DNA from: Isoetes taiwanensis
Taxonomy: Eukaryota > Streptophyta > Lycopodiopsida > Isoetales > Isoetaceae
NCBI GenBank assembly: GCA_021234155.1
Contig: JAJEKV010000222.1
Location: 62,001-126,000 of the forward strand
Direction: 5' to 3'
Length of the DNA: 64,000 bases
The notes beneath the pieces are model-generated. The model had not been told where the DNA came from. It saw only the letters and a list, made by a program, of their open reading frames with translations, and did no database searches. Below are positions 21,207 to 32,229 of the stretch, one piece after another. The translations under genes and the position numbers were made by a program. The first letter of the stretch is position 1. Every line of letters begins with the position of its first letter.

Positions 21207-22100
21207 AGTGCTTAATGGATGCTATGATAAGAAGCCATTTGTGCCCCTTGCAGTGTGGGTGGATCATTTCTGAGCAGCAATATGCAGTCTTCGGTATGTC
21301 ACAACGCCAAGTGCCAGATATGCCTAACTATTCTTACATCCTCAAGTGCGATGGGACGTATTTTAAATTTTACAACCTGCTATCATGGCCGCCGGTTATG
21401 TGCCTGTATATAAGACCTTGTTGAATCGTCCTAACAATATAATCTCCCAAAAATCTCCGTTACAGCAAGCCTAGGCAAAAAGTTTGCAGAGAAATATGAG
21501 CTATGCAAAAAAAAGTTATTTGGAAATGGCTATTCAAACACCCATATTATGCATCTGCCTGCTCCTTGGAATTGAATGAACCTGTCACGCAATAACATAA
21601 TAGAACAAGAAAAACAAGCAGGTTCTATAAAACAAGAAAACAATGGAATGGCTAAAAGATAGCACCAGTAAGGCTAACAAAAATTATATCGGCCCTGGCT
21701 AAAAGATAGCACCAGTAAGGCTAACAAAAATTATATCGGCCCTGTTATCACGTGAAAATAAAAATGACTTGCTTTTATCTCCATGCTCCAGAAACAGGTT
21801 CTCAGATTCTTTGCAAATAAGGGAGTGGACTTCAGAGAATGAAGTAAGAAAAATGAACGCCTATGCTACAATTCCTTCACCATTCCAACTTTCTCCTTGC
21901 AATTCTTTGCCAATGTGTATTTAAAGTATATTAAATTCTTTCTGGAACTTCCGGTTGGTAACAATAATGAGGGCATGAGGCAATAACACAACTCAGCCTG
22001 CCAAAAAAAAAAAACCTGCCACCTCCTTTCGTCAATAGATCATGTCATTGTGACCCCCTTTTTTTTGTTTTAAATTGTCATTCTTTAGACATGTAACATT
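21207..22100. repeat. Non-coding, with a 47-bp tandem duplication
   Basis: No gene seen. Units 21,650-21,696 and 21,697-21,743 (ggctaaaagatagcaccagt...) are identical over 47 bases, so the duplication is recent. Confidence 0.75.
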
Positions 22101-22103
22101 TAA

Positions 22104-22640
22104 CGGCTGTGTCCTCCTTATCTAGTGGTATTCTAGCCATTGATTCAAAAATGAAATATGGGAGTTGATGTTCCAGATTTGGGCTAAAATATTAAGATAA
22201 GTGACGATGGTCCTCCCCATTGCTCTAAATTGATAAGAATCAATTGTTATGAAACATCCGGAGCAATAATAAGTGCTTAAAACAACAGTCCAGATCACAT
22301 TGCTAAGAAACCTCTGCCCTTTCATTTGTAGGTTACATTATTCCCCCTCCTCCCCCAACCCTTAATTGTGGTTTTTTAAACATACCCATGAAACTGAGCG
22401 GTTATGCCCTCGTTATGTAATGGTATTCCGAACCTACAGTCTAGCAATAATATTGAATGGTTGTGCCCTCCATATGTAATGGTATTCTGGCCATTGAATG
22501 ACCTTATTCAAAAATGAAGATTGAAATTATGTTCTATAGACTTGGGCTTAAACTCTGAGACTAAGTAACAATGATTCTTCCCATCACTCGGAACTGATAA
22601 AAATCCATTTCTGAGCAAGCATTGCACCATGGTCCAGTTC
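22104..22640 (+). repeat. Two diverged copies of a dispersed repeat
   Basis: 22,104-22,293 and 22,457-22,635 share the series 'tggtattctRgccattgaat', 'attcaaaaatgaa', 'acttgggct', 'aactgataa..atc' and 'catggtccag/cagtccag' in the same order. Each copy begins with a GTGCCCTCC...TAATGGTATTC phrase that is faintly tRNA-like (box A-like). I read them as copies of one short interspersed repeat. Confidence 0.5.
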
Positions 22641-22824
22641 TGAATCTATGATTTGGCAATAACAAAATAACATACTACCTAGCAGGCATAGTAATAACAT
22701 AACAAATTAGTTAATGAAATTATGCATTAGAGATTGCTATTTAAAATTAGTGTTGTGCCCACATGATATGAACTCAAATTTGCACATAAAAGAAACGGAA
22801 ATAAAAAGGGTTTTTCTTTTTGAA

Positions 22825-23262
22825 GGGGGTTCAATAAAAAAATGTTCATCTTAGTGACAGTCTAGTAGTAAAGCCATTACTGATTATCATCAGATGCCGG
22901 AAACAAAAAAGGATGGGACAAACAATAGTGGGGATCTGATGGTGGTCGACTATAGCATCTATCTATCGTATAGGCACAAAACACAAAGCATCTATCTATC
23001 GTATGGACATCAAGTAGTCCTAGCAATTTTAACCTTCAAGCGAGTGAAGTTAGAAGGATTAACGCGTTAATAATGAGTCTAACTGCACGTATTTAACCAA
23101 AAAGAAACGGTCCAGAAGTTGGCTTCCTAATTGGAAATTTATTACCGTTGGACATTATAATGGATTTAATTGAATAGGTTACCAAAGAAATGTTTGCGAC
23201 GGCCTTGTCCGCCTCGATAAATTTAGTTCCTTTGTTGCAAGATCTAGGCAACAATCCTATAT
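22825..23262 (+). repeat. Dispersed repeat R1, copy 1
   Basis: Matches 47,951-48,430 in order and orientation from 'gggggttcaataaaaaaa' to 'gatctaggcaacaatcctat'. It contains 'gtctagtagtaaag', a box A-like string, but lacks the roughly 55-base segment with a box B-like string present in the other copy. Confidence 0.75.
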
Positions 23263-23400
23263 ATATATCAAATTTTTGGAGCTCACAATGGAAGAATACA
23301 TAAAAAATGTCTGGTATAATGGGCATGCTTACAACATGAATGGGCTTGAAATGGGTTCAATGTCTCATTGCAAAAGTGGTCATGATCATTGTATAAAGTT
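23263..23400 (+). repeat. Dispersed repeat R2, copy 1
   Basis: From 'atatcaaatttttggagctc' onward it matches 53,229-53,341 at high identity, including 'gggcttgaaatgggttca' and 'gtctcattgcaaaagtgg'. In the second copy the homology stops where a PPR fragment begins. Confidence 0.75.
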
Positions 23401-23574
23401 AGTGGGGGAAGGACCCACTTCAGCCATGTACAATAGTGGGGGCAGGTCCCATCTGGGTGTGTATCCCATGAGTGTCAACTTCTCGTGGACATTAAAAATT
23501 GTATCCATCTATGCAAAGTGTGATTGTACCCATCCATGTTATAAACATTTTCATTCGTCGTGTCCATCCATGGA

Positions 23575-23640
23575 ATAGAATAGAATAGAATAGATTTTTT
23601 AATATCCATAGAGACCAATAGGCTATGGGACCCATATAGT
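23575..23640 (-). mobile_element. Diverged 3'-tail hairpin with (TATTC)n tail
   Basis: On the minus strand, 'cccatagcctattggtctct' folds back, then 'atggatattaaaaaat' leads into (CTATT)n. The layout equals that at 24,963-25,020 and 44,570-44,635 with substitutions in the stem. Confidence 0.45.
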
Positions 23641-23899
23641 GCGCTAGAACAACCCAAAACATGATCAAGCATAATAGAAACATTACAAAACTTGGAAAAA
23701 ACGCATATGAAACTATGACATGGCGCTTAGGCCAGACAATCAAATCATGCTTTACATACCATCATAAAACACAAGAACAAATTGAAATAACAACATAAAG
23801 AAGAACAATGGCTACATGTCCATGGATCAAATGGCTACTGATCCCTAATGATAGCCCGACCTCCTCTGTATACTACCCACTTCCGTTGCAGGCGAGCTT

Positions 23900-24924
23900 C
23901 TCGTACCTAACATAATTCCTATTTCGTTTGAAGAGCTGTGCTGGAGTTAGACCCTCTTGGACAAAAAGGTGGTTCCTTTCAGATGATTGCGCACCTCAGC
24001 ATATATAGCCTGGAAATAGCATCTCTGAAATGGACTAAGAGGCGACGAGGATTGTCGGGTCGTGCTGCTCCTACCCAATGTGCAGAGATGATGCCAGCTG
24101 CGTGTATGTGCATCAACTCGGTAAAAAAATGCTTCGCCTCATCTGTAGCAAGACAACCACTCGTCTCCTCAATACTGATAATACGCAAGTTCAGGGCCGG
24201 CGTGTGTTGATCATCCTCTAGTGGCCAACCTGTCTCAGAAGTGGGAATATTTGCCTGTCTAGTGTGCAACAATTCCTTAGTAGAAGTCTGTGTGGACAGG
24301 CACATGCACAAGCACTATGACAGACACTGGTGGTGGCATATTAATGTTACTTGTTGACTCAAGCACTAGCTCCAAGAGCTGTATCCAGCTTCCCAAAGAC
24401 AAATGAACAGATGTCCCTGTGATAGTGGTGTTGGATCGGATCGTTTGAATCCTGGAAAGGACTGCTGGTGGCAGGCATTCAATCTGAGCATCTAGCTTAA
24501 CCAAAGACATATCTAGAATTGTATCTGTCAATGCATCTATTTGCACAAAAATAGACTGTTGGGATTCAAAAAAGGGCATAGCAAGGAGATTTAATGGTAC
24601 TAGAATCATAGGGTTTTTCAAAGGCCTTCAGAGGTGTTCTTGTCATGTTCTTGGCTTTGCAGGTCATGTTTGTGAGTCAATGTAAGTATAGGGAGTGACC
24701 AAGAAATGTATTTTTTGTGCAACTTCGGACTTCAATATCCTAAGGGGATTTGACTCAAAAAATATTGTCACTAGCAGTAACCACCACAAAAGATTGCATG
24801 GAAGATGGTCTTTAAGAATTTTGGGACCCCTTTTGGCTTCATACAGATATTGCATTATCCGACATTGGATGTCAATAGTAGGCCCAACCCCAAAAGCTTG
24901 GAACCAAAGAAATGTCTTGGCCAA
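23900..24924 (-). pseudogene. Unrecognised coding-like region, several frames
   Basis: Three consecutive minus-strand frames (24,924-24,664; 24,621-24,277; 24,311-23,979) have mixed, protein-like composition, for example LMHIHAAGIISAHWVGAARP and VKLDAQIECLPPAVLSRIQ. They could be parts of one decayed gene. I recognise no family. It may be transposon-derived, since a retroelement 3' hairpin lies just to the right. Confidence 0.2.
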
Positions 24925-24962
24925 TAAATTTCATGTAGTTATAATATATATGAGTTTCTTCT

Positions 24963-25023
24963 ATCGTCCCATAGGCCAGTTGGTCTCCGTGGACGATAAA
25001 ATCATATTCTATTCTATTCTATC
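24963..25023 (+). mobile_element. Retroelement 3'-tail hairpin with (ATTCT)n tail
   Basis: ATCGTCC (24,963-24,969) pairs with GGACGAT (24,991-24,997), and GGCCA with TGGTC inside it. AAAATCAT and three ATTCT units follow. This is the best preserved plus-strand example of the hairpin found at the end of the LINE at 44,635. Confidence 0.55.
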
Positions 25024-25245
25024 GTTGATCTCTGAATGTGGGAGGAAGCATCCTTCTTGTAGAATGCTATCTTGGTATTATAGTATATTGTATCATTGTA
25101 ATGGTTCTTTTGACATCGTTTTCACGTGCCTTAGATCATAAATTAAGCAACTATTGAAAAGTTTGAAGTGCACAATATTTTTTAATGACCTTGACTTACC
25201 TACCGACTTTCATCTTATATTATAATCTAAATAAGTAAGTAAGTA

Positions 25246-25869
25246 GTGCACCGAGCCCTAAATTGGGCGGTCCGGATTAATCTACCCAACGGTGTAGATG
25301 ATGTCACGTTAAAAGCCTTTTTAGCTAAAAAAAAAAAGCAAAAAAAAGGGGTTTGGACGTATTTACGCCACTGGCGCTCAAGGGAAAAACCTAGGCCCTA
25401 TGATTTTGCTTTGCTTCCCAAAGATTGGGGTGGGTTTGAGGCGGGAGCTAATCCGGCTGAGGTAGATCCGGCTGGGTTTGAGCAGGGCGGCATGGCTATG
25501 AGATTTGGCCGCCCAGGGCGAAAAGCCATAGAGCAGGGAGCAGCCCAAACGAGGGGGCAGCAGATTGAGCCAAGGGGCTGCGGGAATTTGCAAGGGGCAA
25601 CAGCTGGGGTAGCCGGATTTTGCAATGTGAGCAGTGTGATTAACGGAGGCAACCGGATTCTAAGCCAAAGGCGGTCGGATTTCGAGCCAAGGCGGCCAAA
25701 TTTTGATGTGGGGTGCCGGGCGGGCCATGAACCGGGAGGAAACCAAGATTTCGAGCAGCAGAAGAAGCGTGGCATGAGCAAAGGCACCGGTTTTGAGCAG
25801 AGGCAACCGGATTTGGGAGGATTCTTTTCATTCATGTATATGCTCGCCTATTTCGAAGTCACCAATTGA
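25246..25869 (+). CDS. Open frame of 207 codons in a GC-rich island, unknown
   Basis: The frame from ATG 25,246 to the stop at 25,867-25,869 lies in a locally GC-rich segment (25,360-25,830) within AT-rich surroundings. The product is Gly/Gln/Arg/Pro-rich with loosely repeated phrases (GFEQ, FEPRRPNF, GFEQRQPDLGGF). No domain, signal peptide or membrane segment is apparent. Compositional repetition makes chance openness possible. It could also be a remnant of a captured host exon. Confidence 0.25.
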   Translation: MHRALNWAVRINLPNGVDDVTLKAFLAKKKKQKKGVWTYLRHWRSREKPRPYDFALLPKDWGGFEAGANPAEVDPAGFEQGGMAMRFGRPGRKAIEQGAAQTRGQQIEPRGCGNLQGATAGVAGFCNVSSVINGGNRILSQRRSDFEPRRPNFDVGCRAGHEPGGNQDFEQQKKRGMSKGTGFEQRQPDLGGFFSFMYMLAYFEVTN

Positions 25870-27200
25870 GTGTATAGTATACTATTATCCGCCCTCCATG
25901 TTTCACTCATATTCATGTATGGGGTTTTGGTGAGATTCTACTTTTGAAAATGCTAGATAATTGTTAACATCAGATACTCATGGCCATGCTTCATCTTTAA
26001 TCTGATTTATAAAGTGCATATAATTTTCAACAATACATAATGCAGATCTTGAGAACAAAATGGGAGTTAAGAGGAATCTTTGGGTAACAGAATCTCTGTG
26101 ACCAAGGGTTATCATATGAGGTTTTGAAAAGTTTCAATCTCTGCCTTAAGGCAAAGTATCTGGAAAATAAAGAAAATCCACTATGGTAAACGTGCTTTCC
26201 TCTCTTTCTTAATGTCTCGGGCGGTGTGTAGCATCACTAGCCAATTTCTGACCCTAAGGATCAATTTTGGCAAAGCAAATGAACCCGACAAGACCTAGAT
26301 GAATTCTCTCATTGCAATTTGTTGACGATTATTATTGGTAAATTTCAGAAGATGAATACCCTCTGGAATTTTACAATTATGCAATTATTAGGGATAACAA
26401 GTTGCAAGCAGGAAGTTCAACTGATTTTTGTTTTCATGCATGCAGGCCATGAATATGGATATGTACAGCACATATTTGTCACGTTAGCAGCACCAAATGT
26501 AGCTTCAAGATCCAGCTGAGCCACATGCCCATGCCCGGCCCATGTTCAGGCACAAAGTCAACATGTTCAACAACAACAAAACCATGGCAGCAACATTTGT
26601 TGATGCCTAAGAGATATTACCTTTGGAATGATGCACGATTGTTGATACTGAAACTGACAAAGCAGCACATACATTTTGCTGAAGGATAATTATCTAATCT
26701 GCCTCGCACGTTAATTTCAATCACGGCCAGTTATTCGTTGGTGCATATTTTTCAATATAAAGGTTGTAGATCTATTCTGGCTGTAATTGGATGAAGCTCC
26801 CTGTTGTATCCTTACATGTGTAACATTCTATAAAGTTGCAAGGCACCATTGTTCGTTCGGTATATATGTAGAAGAGAATGCCAGGAACTTGGATGGCATT
26901 CTATCCATAAAGTGAATTTTGGAGATTCCAGTGGTATATAGGTTTAGATAACAATATGAATTATCTCTGTGGTGCTCATAGCCTTCTCAATCTGACATGG
27001 CTTGGCTCATTGAGTGTACATTTAGAAGAAAATGCAGAAACTGGATGGCATTCCATATTCTCTTGACATCCTTTTCTCTTCCTTCTCAGCGAGGATTTAC
27101 GAGGTGTAATTTCCTTTTGTAGGGCATGCTATAAATCCATTAATTGGCTGAAGTCCTAAAAACACAAGACACACTATTTTAAATATTACAAGAAATTTAT
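25870..27200. other. No gene seen
   Basis: AT-rich sequence, short frames only. Phrases such as 'ggatggcattc' recur around 26,890 and 27,040 within loosely similar segments, suggesting an old duplication. Confidence 0.4.
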
Positions 27201-27222
27201 CGCGGCGGCCAAGGCCGCCGCG
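27201..27222. repeat. Perfect GC-only palindrome
   Basis: A 10-base arm CGCGGCGGCC, a central AA, and its exact complement GGCCGCCGCG. It is preceded by AAATTTAT and followed by AACATTTC and (TC)n. The TTTATCG start and GGCCAA centre recall the 3'-tail hairpins at 19,653 and 24,963. Confidence 0.6.
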
Positions 27223-27709
27223 AACATTTCTCTCTCTCGACCCTATGTGTGTATAGAAGTGGATAGTACTTGGTCCAATCCAAGAACTAATTGGATATTG
27301 GATACCTAAGATTCTATATATGAGTAATGATGCAGTCTACATATGCGATTCAGAAGGCCATAACTAAGGAAATCAGAGTGTTTGCACTAACAAAAGCTAG
27401 TGGATATGGATGCATTCCTAGGCTTTTCCGTTTATTGTGACTATGGCAAGCATTGCTATGTTGAATCAGAAGCCCCAGTGTTGGTTGAGAAATAGAAAGG
27501 CCCATAGACAAAGAAATAGAAAGGCCCATAGACAAATGGTGAACATTTTGTATCATTTGATCTTTCCAGTCTGCTTGCAAAGTAAGACACACATTTTTTA
27601 AGTAGAGATTATTGTACATAGCACTCAAAGCATAACGATATTTAAATGACCTCTTAAAATCCTCTCTGTTGATGCTGCAGTTTGTTTGTTTATGGCACCT
27701 ATTAAAAAT

Positions 27710-27908
27710 TGTTAGAAATATGAGACACACAAAACTTTTCCCACGAGACAAGATCATGTTTCATTCATATGAGATACATATTTATACATCAATATGCGCC
27801 ACAATTAGGCTAGTGCCACAATAGGCAAGAGTGCTATATGTGAAACACGTGCCATATATGGCAAAAGGTAAAGGTGCAATATCTCCTATAGAAAGAAGAT
27901 TCCAAACA
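27710..27908 (-). repeat. 3' LTR
   Basis: 199 bases. On the minus strand it begins TGTTTGGAATC and ends ATTTCTAACA. No difference from the other LTR was found in a base-by-base comparison. Confidence 0.9.
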
Positions 27909-28062
27909 CCCTCCCTGCAACTTTAGCCTTTTGAACAAAATAATTGTATCTCATATTTAAAGATGCCTCCAACCATCCCTCCCTGCATCTTTAATCTAGT
28001 GCTTGGATCAAAAAAACCTTTTGTGGGTTAAAAGGAAAAAACCCAAGCACTTTCAGAACAAC

Positions 28063-29345
28063 TCAAGTAACAACAAAAGATTCAACAATTCCAAGAGCTG
28101 CATTGTGCATCTCTTGTTTCTGAAGTCTTAATGCTTTGGTGAAGATGTCAGCAACCATACATTGGACAATATTTAAGCACAATAGAATGGAATCCAGAAA
28201 CCAAGTCCTCTTGTCCAAGTGTTCTAATGTTAGAGCATCCTCCATAGAAATTGGATCATCAGTCAGATATTCTAACATCCATTGTGTCGGCTTTCATGCT
28301 CGACGTGCAATAACATCATCATAAGCAACCTCATGAATAATCTCATTAAGACCAAAATGTTCTTCCCCATCAATATTAGCAAAATTATGAACAAAGTCAA
28401 GGACATCAAGAGCAAAGGCAGATTCAGTAATAGAAGCAGGGGCAACGACAGAAGCATGATTTCATCAATAGAATGAAGCATAAGTAAATGGAAAGCTGAT
28501 CCCCAAATTGATATATTTTGGCATTATAAGCGTATCTAATAAAATAGCTTCCTTAGCAAAATCATCATTTTTTACTCTCTTCAGGAGGAATATGAACATA
28601 AGCAGTACAACAAACCAAAATCGTACAAAATTGGCAACATTGGGTTTAATAGCAGACCAAGCTTCTAATGAAGTTTTGCCTTTTAAAAAATAAGTAGGCA
28701 ATTTTGCAAGTACACAGCAGCGCCAACAACTTCTGCATAGAAACACATCCAAATTAATATGAGCAAGCATGCAATGCACCACATTCACGATGATGCAATT
28801 CTTCCTCTCAGCAATACCATCCTGTTGAGGAGAATAAGACGCAATGTATTCAAGAACAATGCTTGAATTTGCACAAACTTTGTCAAATACCAAGGACTTA
28901 AACTTGCCACCATTATCAGTTCACAGTCTCTGAATCATTGTTCTAGTTTGAACTCCTATCATCTTTTTGGAAGTACAAAAGACTGATAATACTTCAAGTT
29001 TTTTAGTAATAAAGTACATAAATGTATAGCCAAAGAGAATCACAGAATCATAGAATGGCCCACAAAGTTTAGAACAGACCAGTTCTAAGACTCGAGTAGC
29101 ACGCTATCTTTCCCCAGAGAATGAGTGGCAATGTGGCTTACCAATAACATATATACTCCACAAGGTTATCACAGCTCATGTCCAAAAGAGCTTGAAAGCT
29201 AGCATGACCAAAACATCGATGCCACAAAGTACTGATACCATCACCATGAGATATCACAACATTAGCAAACCCATCATTCATCTTGAGTTTATAAAGATTG
29301 CCTTTGATGAAAAACTGTGAAAGGTCTTCATATTTGGCGACCATA
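28063..29345 (-). pseudogene. Copia pol remnant (GAG-pre-integrase, integrase, RNase H end)
   Basis: 29,344-29,138 reads LWHRCFGHASFQALLDMSC, the GAG-pre-integrase signature. About 29,090-28,890 reads LCGPFYDS, then RL, a stop, then TDNGGKFKSLVFDK, the second catalytic Asp region of integrase. 28,893-28,600 reads YSPQQDGIAERKN...GKTSLEAWS, the third catalytic region. 28,280-28,063 ends with MVADIFTKAL, the usual C-terminus of copia RNase H. The integrase end and the RNase H end are only about 200 bases apart, so the reverse transcriptase is deleted. Stops confirm loss of function. Confidence 0.8.
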
Positions 29346-29759
29346 TCTTAAAAGAGGTTTCCATGTATTTGCAAAGAGCCATAAAGAACTAGCATCACCA
29401 CCACATAGTGTTAGACGAAATTTTGCACGAGGTCATACAAAGGGAAACTTATCTAGATGCCAAACAACAACATGACAAGCTTTGACACAAAAAGTATGTT
29501 GGCTTGTTAAATTCAATAAGAAAACCTATAGCATTGAGGCAAGAAATAGAATGGGGCAAGCGCATTGAAATTCAACACTAAAACCAATATCCAATACATG
29601 CAAAATTTCATGCCTCCTCAACAATCATCCTTAATCAACATTCATGAAAGTGTTAGTTTCAAGCACATTATACATATCTCTTACTAGGTGGACCTCATGA
29701 TGAATTCCAAGAAAACTTTTATGATGTGCAGCAAACTTCTTGTAATAACATCCATCTTC

Positions 29760-30610
29760 CAAAGTCAATCTTCAAGAAAATTTTCCAATTAGAGATATTC
29801 AATCAGTCAATCCAAAGAGATTTTGCAATTTCAGTAAGCCAATCTCCAATGAGATTTTCCAATGTCAGTAAGTCAAATCTTTAATGAGATGTTCAATTAG
29901 ATACTGGCCAATTGTCAATCAAGCTCCAAGGAGATTGCTTTGCCAAATTTCTAGTTTGCAATTATATATTTGTCAATTTTCAATAACATATCTTCTAATT
30001 TGCATCTCCAATGAGATTTTCATTACACACTAGCAAATCGTAAATTTGTCTACAACAAGATAGTAGAACGACAAGACATATGCCAAAATATGATATTCGT
30101 CATCACCATATGCAGTTAGAGCATGTACAAATACATCATTCAATTTCAACCCATACGTATATATATACTGGAGTGCCAAAAGACACATCCATTGTAAAGA
30201 AATTAATCTACACCTCAGATTATTGAATACAAAACCAATAAACATAATACCTGTCATTCTTTACCATAACTTGTTCATGCACACAACCAAAAATTAATCC
30301 ACAATTCAAGAATAATACACACATGCAGCATCAAATGCGATTTCAACAGTGTAGCTAGCAGATAAATCCAACTGCTAAAATTCCTAAGCACATGGTCACT
30401 GTAATAATCAAAATTTGCACACCTTCATGCTATCATACTTAACTTTCATACGTAAGTTCATCATTTAAAACTTCCATGCTTAACTTACATGATTCAAGAT
30501 TTCCATGCTTAACTTCCATGATTCAAGACTTTCATGCTTAAACTTTCATGATTCAAGACTTCCATGCTTAACTTTCATGATTCAAGACTTTCATGCTTAA
30601 TTTAATAGGT
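29760..30610. repeat. Degenerate tandem repeats in the untranslated interior
   Basis: 29,760-30,020 repeats 'caatctccaatgagatttt'-like phrases. 30,440-30,603 has about five units of roughly 32 bases ('ttcatgattcaagactttca' type). No coding capacity. Confidence 0.65.
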
Positions 30611-31256
30611 ATTTAACATCCCTGGGATATGGCTAAAGGCAATGCATATCCAACTAGTTAAGAGCAAATTCTTAGGCAAGGAATTTAATGGTAGGCAGGA
30701 TTTCATACCCTGAATCCCTCTTCAACGAGCAAGAGATGACAAAGTCTTCAGTTTCAAATCAGAGGTTTTAGACTATTACAGCATGCTACCAATAGCTATT
30801 AGGAATCAAGAGGCAGCTGTTAAAAAGCTAGTTAGGCATATATCTTCAGGATCCATACAATGATGGTTTAGAAGATTCACAGATGCATTAAAAGGATATA
30901 GTTAATCATCAACAAGTAGTACTACTTTTTATCTTAAACAAATAACAAAGAATTAACTATCCAACATGAATACCACTCTCCATCCTTTCTTTTTCTCCTG
31001 CAGTCTTAAAACAGAGTTAGTCACTAAAATTTCGATAACTCAAAAAATAATTATCCTTTTTGGCTGATTTTTCTTCCCACTTAAACTAGACTTCAAGTTC
31101 TTTCCAGCAAGCTTTAGATCGCATGAATCTGATCTATATTAGAAAAGTTATGGCCTTCCAAAGCAAGGCTATCTTTTTACTCCATAGCTGCGACTTTCTA
31201 CTTTTGCTTTTGCATCAAACATAAAACTAATGCTTATAGACTGTACAACGAATCTG

Positions 31257-31268
31257 GCTCTGATACCA
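31257..31268 (-). other. Primer-binding site (initiator Met-tRNA type)
   Basis: TGGTATCAGAGC on the minus strand, directly adjoining the 5' LTR. This is the usual plant copia primer site. Confidence 0.85.
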
Positions 31269-31467
31269 TGTTAGAAATATGAGACACACAAAACTTTTCC
31301 CACGAGACAAGATCATGTTTCATTCATATGAGATACATATTTATACATCAATATGCGCCACAATTAGGCTAGTGCCACAATAGGCAAGAGTGCTATATGT
31401 GAAACACGTGCCATATATGGCAAAAGGTAAAGGTGCAATATCTCCTATAGAAAGAAGATTCCAAACA
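31269..31467 (-). repeat. 5' LTR
   Basis: 199 bases, identical to 27,710-27,908, followed by the AAAAT target duplication. Confidence 0.9.
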
Positions 31468-31959
31468 AAAATCTCTTTGTTTATAGCTAAAAATGTCTTA
31501 GTTTCTGTTAAGAATAAACTGCAATTGAGTGAAAGAAACAAACCTAATTGGGTCCTAAAGATTCTCAACGATTCTAGCAAAGACTTCCGATCTTTTGCAT
31601 TTGTTTCCATCTGGAAGATTAAGAAAAATTAAGCGCAATGCAAGTGAATTTGTTCTATCAGATATCGGAACATTTGAAGGATGCGATCATGAAGTAAGCT
31701 CTGAATAGACGTCGAAACTGAGAACCTGTCAGAAATCGAACTTGTGCATCCCAAAGCTTGGATTCCATGGAATTCTCGCTTCCTGGCACAATCCCCTGTT
31801 TCCATCCTCTTCCTATGTTTCCATATTCTCTCTGCCATAGCAAAGCCCGTGCAAGCAAATCTTGTCTCAGCAAAGCTTGGCAAGCAAATCATTGCTTGCA
31901 AATCTAACAAAGCCCTGTGCAAGTCTAAGTATGGCAAAGCCCCTTTCTGCATTGGCAAA

Positions 31960-32206
31960 CCGTGAAGATCGTTGAAGTATGTTTGCCTTTGTGTCTGGAA
32001 AAGTGGAGCGCCCAGGCAGCTCAGTCACCGTCCCTTGTTGCGATATACAAATTGGATAAGCCAGGAGATGACCAGGAAGGTCAACTATTTCATCCCCTGC
32101 ATATTTATCCCACAGCTCATCCGCAACAGTCCACTGTCCCTTCCACCATCCATGGAACGTTGGTTGATGTTAGCAGAACCAACTATAATATACTCGTCAT
32201 CAACTG
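31960..32206 (-). pseudogene. Phospholipase D C-terminal fragment
   Basis: Minus-strand frame from 32,206 reads [17 protein letters not shown], then MDGGRDS: the region around the second HKD active site of plant phospholipase D. A change of frame leads to [19 protein letters not shown], then VTELPGRSTFPDTKANIL near 31,985, the typical C-terminus. The stretch normally between GGRDS and the C-terminal part is missing, so the fragment is internally deleted. An apparent acceptor (TTGTGACAG) precedes VDDEY, so it derives from genomic rather than processed sequence. It lies 1.4 kb upstream of a Helitron 3' terminus, consistent with gene capture. Confidence 0.75.
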
Positions 32207-32229
32207 TCACAAGTAAAGTTCTAGAATTA

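Larger units (their letters stand above)
27710..31467 (-). mobile_element. Copia-type LTR retrotransposon, defective interior
   Basis: Two 199-base LTRs (27,710-27,908 and 31,269-31,467) are identical. A 5-base target duplication AAAAT flanks the element (27,705-27,709 and 31,468-31,472). On the minus strand the primer-binding site TGGTATCAGAGC (31,268-31,257) abuts the 5' LTR, and a purine tract GCAGGGAGGG (27,918-27,909) abuts the 3' LTR. The interior holds GAG-pre-integrase, integrase and an RNase H end but has no room for a reverse transcriptase. It therefore inserted recently using proteins supplied by another element. Confidence 0.9.
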
